From Rhabditoides inermis (taxonomy: Eukaryota > Nematoda > Chromadorea > Rhabditida > Rhabditidae): a stretch of 64,000 bases of DNA. Position numbers and translations under genes: made by a program. The DNA lies in NCBI GenBank assembly GCA_963966185.1, contig CAWZYM010000185.1, positions 625,001 to 689,000 on the forward strand, read 5' to 3'. This document shows, in pieces, positions 20,498 through 38,622 of this stretch (positions within the stretch are counted from its first letter, which is position 1; each line of letters begins with the position of its first letter). A model generated the notes under the pieces. It searched no databases, had not been told where the DNA came from, and saw only the letters and a program-made list of their open reading frames with translations.

Positions 20498-20827
20498 TGT
20501 CAAGACTAAGCTATGGGGCAGGGTTCAGTCTAAGGTACTCTACAGTAAGGGTACTAATAACTACAGTAATGGTAATAGTAACTACGGTAATCTACAGTGA
20601 TAACAATACAATACATCAGACCTGTCTCCATGGCCGTCGAGAGGGTTGCCACAATACTCTCGCCAATAAATACATAACAGTAATATAGAAGTGACTTTAT
20701 CGCATATAGTAATTATACATGAAAGGGCGACCGCTCACGCGGATCGTCCCGGCGATAAGTGTCGATCTCTCTCACTTCTCTCTTACGTGTCTGTGCTCTC
20801 TCTCACTCTCTCGTTCCGGTCGGGACA
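20498..20827 (-). repeat. 5' LTR of element 1
   Basis: 330 bp, apparently identical to 8561-8890, followed by the TGTGG duplication at 20828-20832. It presumably carries the promoter for gag and env; ATGTATAATTAC on the minus strand is TATA-like. Confidence 0.92.
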
Positions 20828-20832
20828 TGTGG

Positions 20833-21094
20833 AGTGTGGAGGACGCTCAACAACACCGAAGTGTCGCATCGAAGGAATCGAATGCTTGGATTCTTCTATC
20901 CGGCCTACTCTCTTTCTTCTATTCGGCCTACTCTCTACAGGACTGCAGGACAATCGACAAGATATCAGATATACTCGCGTCTGCAGCGTCGCCCCTGCAA
21001 GCTGCCGACACCTTCGCGGCAGGTGGCGACCGAGCGACCGAGCGAGCCTGTCTGCTGGGACATGTTCTGCGCAGAGGAGCTGAATGTGAGATGA
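20833..21094 (+). pseudogene. Reverse transcriptase fragment, 3' side of insertion
   Basis: The frame interrupted at 8560 continues here in phase for several tens of codons (VWRTLNNTEVSHRRN...). An internal near-duplication (CGGCCTACTCTCT repeated at about 20900-20935) indicates decay. No catalytic motif is seen. Confidence 0.4.
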
Positions 21095-21140
21095 TGATAT
21101 TTGTTCTTCCACCGTTTTCGCAAATCGACAAAAGAAACGA

Positions 21141-21715
21141 GTACGGTCAAGTTTATGCCGAAGGGAAATGTCCCGAAAGACCTCAGATAACCCTTCGACT
21201 CCGGACCGAGTCGTGTTCTCTCGCCTACTGCAATCGTTGATATTACCCTGTCGCTGCGAGCGGCCAATGCGCGCCGGGTTCGTATGGTTTGAGAGAACTC
21301 ACTCTGCCAGGCGAGCCATCACAAAATCGCGCCGATCACACAACCTGCCGACGCCGCCATCTGTTCGTCACTGATGCGCAGGTGCGGGAGCAGTCCAGAA
21401 GGAAGATGGAGAATAGATGGAAAAGAAGAAGCAGTCGATATTCCGACTTCTTCTATCGTTTTCACAAAGCGAAAAAAAAAGAGTTCGGTCGAGTTTGTGC
21501 CGAAGGGAAATGTCCCGAAAGACCTCAGATAACCCTTCGACTCCGGACCGTGTTCTCTCAACTACTGCAATCGTTGATATTACCCCGCCGCTGCGACCGG
21601 CCAATGCGCGCCGGGTTTGCATTGTTCGCGAAAACCGAACATTTCCTTCACAAATGTCGAAAACCCGGCGCGTATTGGTCGTAGGCGGCCAACAGGTTAT
21701 ATTAACGGTTGTCAC
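21141..21715. repeat. Three dispersed-repeat copies
   Basis: Forward copies lie at about 21141-21283 and 21483-21620. A reverse end fragment begins near 21659 (AAACCCGGCGCGTATTGG). The sequence just after copy 1 (GAGAACTCACTCTGCCAGGC) matches that after the 7164 copy, so the family unit or its target was duplicated with flank. Confidence 0.8.
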
Positions 21716-21872
21716 ACTTTTTTAGAACACTTTCATATATTTTACCATGTCCCACATTATAACGTCCTGCGTCTTTCAATCTAGTTCATCGAGTGTGTAC
21801 CGTACGGGTTATATAGATATCAGTTTTCTCACCATGCTTTTCTCATTATTTCTGCATTAAATGAGTCAAACA

Positions 21873-21989
21873 ATATATTTTCTTTAAAAAGTACTTGCGT
21901 AAACAAATGAACTTTGTCTTGTCCCAATGCAGCAAAAGCACATGCATAAAGCGTTTACAAATACTAACACAAACCTGCGCCTCTCTCTT

Positions 21990-22031
<42 letters not shown>

Positions 22032-22232
22032 CTCTCTCTCTGTCTTCTCTCTCTCTAATATGGACGTATGGAGTTATTCATTTGTATTGTTATATTTCAT
22101 CGGTTAATGTCCACTGTCCGTTATGCGCAGGTTTGTGTTAGTATTTGTAAACGCTTTATGCATGTGCTTTTGCTGCATTGGGACAAGACAAAGTTCATTT
22201 GTTTACGCAAGTACTTTTTAAAGAAAATATAT
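21873..22232. repeat. Perfect 108-bp inverted repeat around a CT-rich loop
   Basis: The left arm, 21873-21980, is the exact reverse complement of the right arm, 22125-22232. The 144-base loop is mainly CT microsatellite. A third piece of the arm (about 24 bases, GTTTACAAATACTAACAC) recurs at 22500-22522. No ORF. It could be a foldback element or a precursor of double-stranded RNA. Confidence 0.92.
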
Positions 22233-22368
22233 GTCCTTTTGTTAAATTTCATAGAAATTTTGAATATGTGCTGAATTATGACTATTCATATGGATTTTAT
22301 CAAAAACTACTATCTCTCACTCACTCTGTTCTCTCCTTCTCTTCGTCCCTTCTCTCTCTTTCACTGTT

Positions 22369-22411
<43 letters not shown>

Positions 22412-23786
22412 TCTCTCACACTGTTCTCTCTCACTCTCTCACTCTCTCACTTTCTGCCCTTCTCTCTCTGTCTCTTTATATTTTCTGCTCTTCTATCAAC
22501 GTTTACAAATACTAACACAAACTCTCGGCCGTTCTCTCTCTTCTTACTCTCATGTACCACAGATCACACGTTACGTTTCGGATCGCCGTTACGTTTCACA
22601 AAAACGTTTTTCCCCACATATTTTCTCACTACCGTTCGGAGTCGCGCCTACTGCGCTCTTTCTCCTGGTTATAGTTGGCGGACCCAAAACAACGCAAACC
22701 CGGCGCGAATTAGACGCTGGCGGCAGCGGGGCGAACTACACTCAAAGTGCGAGTTGGAGAACACGGGCAGAAAACGCCGAGAGAGTACGCTTTCGGGAGA
22801 GAGTCAGCGTTACCGGACACGACTTCCACCCACCCACCCACCCACCCACCCACTTACCCACACGCTGGCCTCTCACCTCATGGGTGCGCGAGATCGCTCA
22901 TAACTTCTTTCAGAGAAAAGATACAAAGATGCCATCAATTAGTGATCTGGCCTACGGAACCGTGCGAATCTAACTAACATGAATTGGATGAGTTCACATT
23001 CCTGCTAACATGATTTTTGGATATAGCTTCTTAAAAATTCTGGCGCGAGCCCTATCCTAAGCCAAAAGAGAGGGCGCTGCGCGCCCTCTCTAATTATTTT
23101 GTGTAAATTCCACAGTGCCAGAAACATAGTGATTCGTGCTTGCGTTTACACATTTCAAATAATCATATTTGTTTGCAGAGTTCAATGGATCGTCTTGGGT
23201 TATCGATGACTCATAACGCTAAAAAGGTCGTCAGCGGATTGTTCGGATGATGTTTGCTTATTGGCGCTTTCCGCCCGGTTTTGGGAAGAGCACAGCTGAA
23301 TAAATACCACATTTTCATAGATTGGAAGGTCGCACGTATGTTTTTCGATCGCCGTGTTTGAACACGTTTAATTCGAATTTTTTTTCTCAACTGTATTTCT
23401 TTTGTTATTTTTTTAATCACCGAGCTATAGTCATGGAAAAGTATGTATCTGACTCATGATTCATTCTCGTTTCATCTCTCTCCGAAACCTACCTGGTCCA
23501 TCAATGAATGTTGTCTTACAAGTGATAAGGTATTGGGGTGTGCCCGATACTGGGCGATATGGACTACTACGGAAATCAATGCGACTCTTCTTTCATTTCA
23601 ACTATTAGATTAGGTTAATAGCAATTGTGCGCGTTGAACTTTTTTATTAATGTTATTAAGTTCTAGTGATCTAGTGCATCTAGTGTTTAAGAATATATCC
23701 TACTACTGAAAATTGATTCCAAATTCCTTGTATATTTCGCGTTTGTCTTTATAAGTGTGATCGCACCATTCCAACTGACATTTCAG
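22233..23786. other. Intergenic DNA upstream of the lipase gene
   Basis: No gene supported. It has CT tracts at about 22374-22445, a CCCA tandem run at about 22829-22852, a dispersed-repeat end at about 22692-22740 and an 11-bp perfect hairpin at 23067-23091. Confidence 0.5.
23067..23091. repeat. GC-rich perfect hairpin
   Basis: AGAGAGGGCGC and its exact complement are separated by TGC, followed by TAATTATTTT. On bacterial DNA this would look like a terminator; here its role is unknown. Confidence 0.6.
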
Positions 23787-29727
<5,941 letters not shown>

Positions 29728-30470
29728 AAGAGCACAGTACAGTACAATGCGTTCATCACATATCACTGTGCCGCACTTTGTTCACTGGACACATCTCTTC
29801 CCCCTTCTACCTATGTACTAGAATAGACTATTACTATACGTGGAATTCTTGCTAGCACGTGCCTTTCCTGATTCCGAGCCACGGGACACGAAAGCGTCCC
29901 TAGTGCACACACGTGTGACACGTGAGTTGTGCCAGAATAGCCAAACGAACACATCACTCCCTTTGAAACCCGGGCTCTGGCTCACCACACACCCTATCAA
30001 CGCCCCCATCTTATCACTGTATCACCATATCAGCACGTGTATTGGTGTGTGTTTGCAGCGTGCTAGCTAGAAGCTAGAGTGATTTCACAAGCGGGAGATG
30101 ATAAGTGGTGTAAACACAATTTGGTCTCGTCGCTGCAAATGGGAACTTTGTCCGGACAGAAACAGAGAGTCTCGTGTTCTATCCCCTATAGTGGCAGAGC
30201 GGGCGGGTGGCGCACTTTAGGCCCTGACTCACTGGCAGTGGAAATAGGCAAGCGAGCAGAGAACTATTACTATAGTGCAAGCCGACGTGTTTTGCAACTG
30301 GAAGAGAAGACTTTGTGTGTGTTGTGTTTACTTCCACTTCCTGATCACTTTCCATGCTTGCTGGATGCAACTTTGCTGTTATTTCTGCATGCCAATAAAT
30401 TACGCATGGTTAATGAACACTGAAAGTGCATGGCGAGGGCATGATGTGACTGCGACCTCTTTCTCCTTCC

Positions 30471-30514
<44 letters not shown>

Positions 30515-30820
30515 ATCTCTCTCTACAATCGTATTGTTGCCCTCCTGAATGAGTGTGGTTGCATACATACTCTAGAGGTTCAGAGCTGCGTAAGAGTCAC
30601 GGAAGAAAAGTGCACAGCACCACACATCACACACGCATACTTGTGCGAATTGCAACTACCGTACCTGCGACGAAATTAAGCTGTGGAAGGAAGTTGGGAG
30701 TTTCTTTTCAGATAAACACGATACGTTTTAGAGCATGTGACCTATCTAAGCAAACTAAACACAATATTTTTCATAAATAAATCATAATCTAAAAATAAAC
30801 GGATCGTGTAGAGAATCATT

Positions 30821-30922
30821 CGCGAAATTTTGAATTTTTTGTGAGAATTATCGATTCGGCGCGTAAGTGTATGACCATGCGCGCCTAATTGGTAATTCTC
30901 ACTACGAAATCAGAATTTCGCG
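30821..30922. repeat. Short palindromic foldback element
   Basis: CGCGAAATTTTGA at one end pairs with TCAGAATTTCGCG at the other, and GTGAGAATTA pairs with TAATTCTCAC further in. It looks like a MITE of about 100 bp. A partial relative (TTTCTCACTACGAAATAC...CTTCGCG) lies at about 59628-59656. Confidence 0.65.
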
Positions 30923-31066
30923 GAAGATGTCTTACATGATTCGTTCATTTTCAAGTTATGGTATAAATATAAAAAGTTATCGTATTTTGATCATCTTACA
31001 AGTGTCGCAACATGCAGATCACCTAATAAATTAGAAATCTCCATATCCCTATATATGGCAGTAAAG

Positions 31067-31254
31067 TTGCGGCCAGTCTCTTCGAACCACGCCCGAATGC
31101 CCTCAAAACACTTCGGAATTGCCTTTCGAATCGTCTCCAGAAGACTCCCGAATTGCCTTCGTATTACTCCCGAACACTCCCGAACATTTCGGAATGCCTT
31201 GCTATGCCTTCGAAACACTTCGGAATGGATTCCGAAGAGACTGACCGCACCTTA
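31067..31254. repeat. MITE-like element with terminal inverted repeats, copy 1
   Basis: GCGGCCAGTCTCTTCG at one end mirrors CGAAGAGACTGACCGC at the other. The interior is rich in CTTCGAA/TTCGGAA words. A relative lies at 53225-53335. Confidence 0.7.
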
Positions 31255-32432
31255 AGTGCGCGGCGAACGCAGTCAACTGATTACTGATAATGGCTGTATG
31301 ATTTTGTGAACCTCTGAACATTTCGTGTTCTTCTTCGTTAGTGAGCGGCTTTCGTCGGTTAACTTGGTTTTTGCGCGATGCTCTTTCTAGCTACTTGCGT
31401 TGATGCACACTTATCGTTCCCCAAATGTTCTCGCAAAGCTCGCAAATCAAAAAGTAAGTGACAGTACAATCCGCGGACTGCTTTTGTCTTCGGTGGCTAT
31501 TCTTAGAACTTGAAAAATAAAATGGTCTAAGTGTTTACATTCAGATATGCATGTTCACTCACAAGTCACGCATCCATCCATCCAGGAAGCAAGAATGAAC
31601 CCAATTCAACCGCCAACCGACATGAATACAACAAAACACGAAAAAATCTCCCATAGCGGTTACGGTCATGTATCGAAAATCGAGAGAGACACGTCATGTT
31701 TAGTGTACAAGCGAAAGAACACACACTGAAACAAACACACACACACACACACACATGTTGAGAGTGTTTTAGAACGTGTACTGTTTCAGATCACATGTAT
31801 TATAGTAACCAGTGGGGTACTGTTAGGGATCGGGAACCACAATTGCACAAACACACAACTTTGTAACATCCCGTAGTCACACGTGTAGAGAGCACTCGCG
31901 GGCCTCTGTTCTGTTCTATTTACGCCAAAACACCACGCGCCCGTGCGCAGAGCACAGAACGATCGGCCGCACTTTGTCCCCCCCCCAGTCTACACTGTAG
32001 TGTGTATCCGCATACAAAGAGTAATAAACAGTGTGTTATTGTACACACACAATTACGTTGTAGGTTTCGGAGTACGGTCGGAGCGGCTGCTCGCTTGCGC
32101 CAGTCTACAAATCCGCGCCGCTGCCCACACTCATCCCCGCACTCGTCGCTACCGTAGCCGCTCTCTTCTGATCCACAGTTCATGATCTTCACTGTCCCGG
32201 CGATAAATATAGCTCCACGATTATTTTTAAAACGTTTATTTGCGTTTCGCTCATGCGGCGGCGTCAAAGAATACACACACACAATGTACAAGGGACCCCG
32301 AGGGCCGCGCACTGACTACAGGTAGACTCGAGTGAGAGAGAGACAAGAACTGGGTGGAGATGCGGAACAACAACACGAATCCGAGATGGTCACACGTAGG
32401 CGTTGAATCAAAGAGTGAAGCGAGATCGAAGC

Positions 32433-33244
32433 TCAGTAGCGCGCGGCGACCATGGACGCGCCGAGGAGTCGGGACTGGATGTCCTCCGGGCGGGTGGGCG
32501 GAGGCGGGTGCGGCGCCTGCAGCGCGGCGGCCAGCTTGGCCTGCATCAGAGCTTGCGTGAGCGCCAGGAGTTGCTCCTGCTGCGACAACACCGGCAGACG
32601 CATGCAGGGGAAGCTGCAAAGAGACAGGGTGAGGGAGCGATACAAATGACTTCGGGTTGAACACACAGCGTGTTCCGGAGACGTTTAGAAAGGACTGTTT
32701 CGAAGAAGCTGATCACACAACTTTTGAAAAGAGAACGCCACGAACCTGGTAACGGATGTGGTCATTGGCGCAGCGGCGACGGGAGTGGACACGGTGGCGG
32801 GGACGTAGGTGGGCTTGAAGGGTGAGTTGAGGCCGGTGGGCATAGCGGGGGCGGAGGAGGAGGTGGAGGGCGCGGACAGGACTGGGGTCGGCTTGTAGAC
32901 GGCAGGGCGCACGGTCGGCACAGGCGCCGGCAGATCCTCGTCACGCTCCTTCACTGAAAACGACAAGAGTGAAACATTGAATTAAATGCATTCGAATGAA
33001 AACAACTAACGTTTCGCCTCGAGGAGCTCGTTGCGTCGCTGGAGATCGTGCATGCGGGAGCCCATGAGAGAGATGTATTCGACGGCGCGCTTGAGGATGA
33101 GCGCGCGGGAGGACTGCAATGACAATCAGTTACAACTGTCAGGTGAAGAAAGAAACAGTATGTACTGTATGTAAGTTGTGTGTTCACAGGAAGAAGAAGG
33201 TGCCTTCTACCCCTCGAGCAGGAAACACAAAGAGAGAGAGAGAG

Positions 33245-33303
<59 letters not shown>

Positions 33304-33907
33304 CCGCACCTTCTCGCCCTCGAGTAGCGGGATGGCGTCCTTGAGGCTCATGAAGTGGTCCTTGATGTGGTCGCGGCGGCGGCGCTCGAGTTCGTTGTGG
33401 TGCGCGCGCCGGTCATCGTCCATCGATGGAGACGCCGACTTCGAGTCGTCCTGAAAACATGTTCAATATGAATCTAATGGCAAAATAATCTTTTTGACAC
33501 CCACTGCTTCCATATTTGCTTTTGCCCGGATGTTCAATATGAATCTTATGAATCTTGACAACAAGACAGCAATTGGAATCTTTCCATTTGCTTTTGCACA
33601 GTTTTCAGTCGTCGATTCTCAGAAACGGGTAGCCATTGCCATCACATCATGTTATCCACAATGCCGCTCAATCTTGTTGATGGAAAAATGTGCGGGGGCA
33701 TACATCACTCAGTCTCACATGGCGGATCAGCTTAAGTCAACCACCCCCTCTAATCCGCATAATCCTAATGGTGTGAGAGAGCTTTCATCAAAGAGATATC
33801 ACGAGATAGTCAAAGCGAGGGAGGAGGAAGTTGATAAATGGGATTTAAGCATTACTAAGAAGACAAGCCTTTCACTAAATCAAACTGTGCTCTGGGGTGA
33901 GAGAGAG

Positions 33908-33958
<51 letters not shown>

Positions 33959-34124
33959 GACGAGCAACACATATGACACACTGGTAACAATCAAGTACAA
34001 GAAAGCCACTCACATCGCTGTAGTCATGTTCAGAGCGGGCCTTGGGTACAATGACACAGTCGAGGTCCTCCTCAGCTGATCGCTTGCGGCTCTGCTGCGC
34101 CTTGTACGCTTCCATTGACATCAT
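32433..34124 (-). CDS. MAX-family bHLH-leucine zipper transcription factor
   Basis: Five exons on the minus strand: 34124-34014, 33450-33310, 33113-33011, 32953-32746, 32613-32433; 247 residues, all phases consistent. Residues 51-66 ([16 protein letters not shown]) are the MAX basic region, with His55, Glu59 and Arg63 in the positions that read the CACGTG E-box. The helix-loop-helix ([20 protein letters not shown]) and a short zipper follow to about residue 118. The rest is a Pro/Ala/Ser-rich tail with a Gln/Leu/Ala helix ([20 protein letters not shown]). This resembles the C. elegans MXL proteins that act as MAX partners; the long tail suggests the MXL-3 type rather than the short MXL-1, but I cannot assign orthology. 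Two adjacent ATGs begin the frame; the first was used. Confidence 0.92.
33230..33299. repeat. (GA)n in MAX-like gene intron 2
   Basis: A GA tract of about 70 bp close to the donor of the bHLH exon. A similar tract lies in intron 1 at 33899-33960. Confidence 0.9.
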
Positions 34125-37100
34125 AGTGGAGTGAGTAGTGAGAACTGCGAACTGAAACGATGACGGTGTAAATACGTGCACTCTGCCACCACAAAATAGA
34201 AACGACGCGGAGCGGCGCGTAAAGTGATTCCATACTGATGCAACAGGGCGAGTCGTAAACGGGCGCCGTTGAAACAAGTGTGGTGATAAGGGGAATAGGA
34301 ATAGCAGAATAGGAATCCTTCTGAAGGCCAGATGCCTCAGAAGGCCTGCTCGACCTTCCTCGGCCGATGTGGCGGTGCGGACTGATGGGGTGGTGAGCGA
34401 TGCGAGCAAAGGAGCGATCCCTCCCCCCGCGTTGCTAATCCATTGGCCCCGCCCCCCGGTGGCTGTTCTCTGAAGGGGGAACCCCGCACACACGCCGCCC
34501 CCCAGTATGTGCAGCACCCAGACAAAGTGCAAGTCATGCACACCCAGAGAGTGTATGGACAGGGGAGGGTGCAGATGGACAGGGATACAGAGAGCACGCG
34601 CATAGTGGAGAGTCGCGACATTCTGCATGAATGGAAATACAACAAGTACACGTGATTAGAGATAGGGCAACGCCGAGAGGTGGAAGTGTGTAGTTTCGGA
34701 ATAAATAAGGTTGCACACACACAAAAATAGGTACGGTAGCTGTTTTGAAGACATAAAACATATGAATCACTTTTTGTGGGCGCACAGTTTGCGAGCAAAT
34801 TTAGACACGCACATTGACTGTGCGCGCAAACGTGCATAGTGAAATAGGGAACAACGTGCTTCCGCGAATATCAATACGGTAACGCGACATTCTTGAAACC
34901 GACACTATACCGTACTCTGCTCTGGGCACCTCACACACCTTTTATACGGCCCGAACGATGTTGACAAGGTGATTAGGGAGCATTTCGCTCGGAACACGGA
35001 ACTCTGCTCGCTGGTCGAGGAACATTGCAATGCGAGACAGAGTGGTAGATAGCGACAACGTGCGAGGAAGAGTGCTGGGTGAGTGTACGATGGACGATAC
35101 TCCACTCAGGCATGCTCGCTAGACTCCAGTGGACATGGATGGTAAGGACCATGAATCTCTGCTACACATTCCCGACGCTCCACTCTCCTCTCTCTCTCTC
35201 TCTCTCTCACTCTCTCTCTAATTCCGTACTGTGTACATGCAACCTCTAGAGATCGTTCACGAGCAAGATTTCATCACCCAACAACGCCACCACACTCTAC
35301 TTTCCGTGTGCCATACGTCCGTGAATTCCATTCTGTAAACCACCATAAACGTTTCACATATCTAAAAATAACCAAATAGCGTTGCCGTTTTGCATAATAA
35401 GGGCGGCTCAGTCAGTGGAATCACGGGGGATCGGTGATTGGGTGGCGCGTACTCTGATCGCAGGCACACTTTGCCCTGCGCGTGCTCGGCCATGGCGTGT
35501 GCTAGGCCACATTCTGCTCCCATCACACACCACATGCGATTCACCGGGAAGCCCACACCCCGAAATTCGTGCCGCCTATCACACACAGTCAGAATGGTCT
35601 TCGATCACAGAAGATTGAAGATATTCCGCTCGCACTGGGATCATCATTCATCAGAAATTATGTTGAGAAGTCTGGTCTTCGATCACTGCATAAGTTTCTC
35701 ATGAAGATAGTGAGTGAAACTCGAAACTCATATTCCGCTCCACTATATGAGAGCACTACTAGTGCAAGCCAGCGGAAGTTGCAGGACGATAGTCGTCACT
35801 CTGAAAATAGTGTGTGGAACAGTGCAGCAGGCACTTCCCGGAAAGGGCAGCGCTATATGCTATGCTACTTCTCCATTCTATTCTATTCCACTCCATTCTT
35901 CCCGTTCCCTACACTGCAGCTATGGAGTAAAGGTAAACACGAATCGCCTACAGTCTGCTCCAACAGCAGAGAACGCTCAACAATGTGTTCTTTTCTCTAC
36001 ATTAGTAGTATGGCGTGTGTGCGGCAATTATGAAGAAATGTGGACTGTGAGCGGAGTGATATTAATCTCGGAAATTCTCGCGTTTCGCACGTGTCTCTCA
36101 TGTGTAGCAGTTATTAGGATTCCAGGTACGCTGTGATTTCCCCCCGTCATTTGCGCCCTTCTTTCAACTGTAGTGATAAGACACGAAGTGAACTGTGATA
36201 TAGGGGAAGAGAGAAGTGAGAGAAAGTCGAACTGTCTCGGAGAGGTTCTCCACGAAAAATATGTTATAGCCAGAAAAAAATTCGCTACAGATTGAATCCT
36301 CCTGCTGTAACTTCTCGCATCATTCGACTAAGAAGTGATGTGAGCTAACACTCGAGCTTTTCCAGATTAGTCGCTTTGGTGTTTTCAAGAGGGACAAGGA
36401 AGCAAAGGCGACGGAAGATCCGATGGAGCCCACGCAAACGTGGGCTAAACTTGCCGCGATGGTGATTGGATGATATTGATATGTTTTGCCCACGCAGTCT
36501 CTCTTATCACCTTATCCTCGATGGGCTCTCGTGTGGCTTATGCGGATCTCAGCTACACTGTAGAGAGGAGTAGGAGAGATTTGGACCTTCCAGCTTAATG
36601 AACCACCCCGAAGAATCAATGATCAGCCACACTTCTTGCACATGACTTCTCCTCCTTTCCATGTTTGCGTGGTTTGAATGGATGATGTCAGTAATCGTTG
36701 GATGAGCGGCTGAGATGATGGGCGATCTTCGAATACTAGGCAAGTGATTAGAAGGGGAGCCCATATTAGGTGACTACTGTATTTGGCAACACGCTGACAT
36801 GAGATAGCGATCTATGGGAGGGTATTTGCATCGCTAACCGATAGATCAACGAACCTCCACTCTCCCCCCGCACATTCCCCCTGTTTTCGTCCCCGGTCAT
36901 AATGTCTATTACTGTACTATGCGCGCTGACAGCGGCCCTATTATTCACTTTTCTCTCTCACACATGGTCGTAGTGTCGCGTAGTGCGGCAGGGGGCAAGT
37001 GCAATACTCACTCTATGCTCGGAAATAGTGCGGCGAGCAGAGCGAAAATAGCGTGTGTTACTCACTGCCCTTATTCAACAATGGTGTTGTTGACATGTCG

Positions 37101-37642
37101 ACATGTCGAGTGTGGAGCTTCGAGAGGTTGAAGCAACCGAGGCCTATCCTCAAGATGCCACAGGTAAGCTGTTGTGCACTATGTATCACGAAGCAATGAC
37201 ATCAAAACAAGATGACCACGCCTGAAAGCCACTATACTGTAGTACTGTAGTTGTAGTAGGCGCACGATTCGATTCACGCTAGAGTGTAGTAGACATGCCA
37301 CATGAAATCAGACATACCCTCGAAGGTTCTGTGATGTCTAAGGTCCAATATGTTATGAACAACATGTCAGTGTGTTGGCTAGTAGAATCTAGCGTCAGAC
37401 AGGAAGCGAGTGATAGGAAGGGAAACACAGTGTTCTCTGGTCCCCAGCCTGCACTGCTGGACTATGAAAATAACATGAGAGGGAAGAAGGGAGAGGCTCT
37501 TTTGCCAGTTGCCCTTTTGCCTGACTCTCTCTCTCTCCCCTCTCTCTCCCCTCTCTCCCCTCTCTCTCTCCCTCTGTGAGTGAGTGTTCCACACACCCAA
37601 AGCAGAGGAGGATACGCCCTTTAACATACCAGTGTTCTTTTC

Positions 37643-37696
<54 letters not shown>

Positions 37697-38178
37697 CGAG
37701 AGTGCAACTGGTTACTGTAGGGAATATCGAACAGTATAGGGTATAGCAGAGGAGTGCATGGTCTCGCCGATTCACGTGCGAGACCCATAGGTACTGTCAG
37801 GGTACTGACAGCACTCGAGCGACCCGCAGTGTCTATCTCTCTCCCCCCTTTGCTGCCCCCCGACCAGTCGACTATGTCCTCTACAAATATAGCAGCTCGC
37901 GGAATGTCACACAAGGGGATACGGTAGAGGGCAGAACCACGCACTCTCGTACTTGGAGGCGAGAAGTCAGACATGTGCGTTCGGGGAGAACACTGGTTAC
38001 GGTAACGGGCTACACTGATCATGTATTGTACTGCTGTGTTCTATGATCACCATCATCGAATCGCTTCCCGGATGCATATATAGTGTGGCACGCCACACTA
38101 CAACACACTCGTCTAGCTTGTTCAACCGAAAGAGATGAGGGGGAGAGAGAGGGAGAGAGGTAGAGAGGGAGAGAGGGA

Positions 38179-38221
<43 letters not shown>

Positions 38222-38582
38222 GGAGAGAGAAAAGGACGCGTGTCCTCGATATAAACAACACACACACAAACACTTCCTTCATCTATGTGCCTGCTCGCCT
38301 CACATGCCTGCCACGTGAACGCTAAAGTGCAATGTGTGGTGAGACTCTCACATGTTGTGCGCGTGCGGCACGCACCGAAACGCAGGGACCGGAATTGCGA
38401 TAACACACCATGAAACGATGAACCTATTGTAAATGACGTTTGAATAATGCACGTTTCGCCAATCCGTCTGTTATAATAGGGTTTTAGTAATGATGAAATG
38501 TATCACAAAGTACACCGGGGACGCAGGCTAGAGATTGCATCAGCCACCGTAATGCGGCGTTTCGTTGAATTGAAGGCAGGCA

Positions 38583-38622
<40 letters not shown>

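Larger units (their letters stand above)
8561..20827 (-). mobile_element. Element 1: 12.3-kb LTR element, gag and env, no pol
   Basis: It is bounded by 330-bp direct repeats that appear identical, starting TGTC and ending GACA, with 5-bp target duplications. The tRNA primer site abuts the right LTR, so the sense strand is minus. In sense order it has a 1.6-kb leader with a 20-bp minisatellite, a BEL/Pao-like gag, an overlapping phlebovirus-glycoprotein-like env, and a spliced zinc-knuckle/coiled-coil gene. The rest, next to the 3' LTR, holds three spliced genes on the opposite strand. No protease, reverse transcriptase, RNase H or integrase frame exists, so the copy cannot move by itself. Identical LTRs imply very recent insertion. 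Envelope capture from phlebovirus-like viruses is established for nematode BEL/Pao elements of the Cer7/Tas type; the antisense gene cluster is not something I know from them. Confidence 0.9.
29728..32432. other. Intergenic DNA with small foldback elements
   Basis: No gene supported. It contains a CT tract at 30474-30513, two foldback elements (listed separately), a CA tract at about 31734-31755 and, on the minus strand, an AATAAA at 32241-32236 that may serve the MAX-like gene. Confidence 0.5.

Noticed and set aside
23067..23091. Hairpin with a T-rich tail as a bacterial-type terminator
   Set aside because: The DNA is clearly eukaryotic, so a Rho-independent terminator is not meaningful here.
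33494..33890. Plus-strand ORF of about 130 codons in MAX-like intron 1
   Set aside because: Composition is protein-like, but it is antisense in an intron, has no splice partner or recognised domain, and ends in a GA repeat. Possibly a relic; not enough to call.
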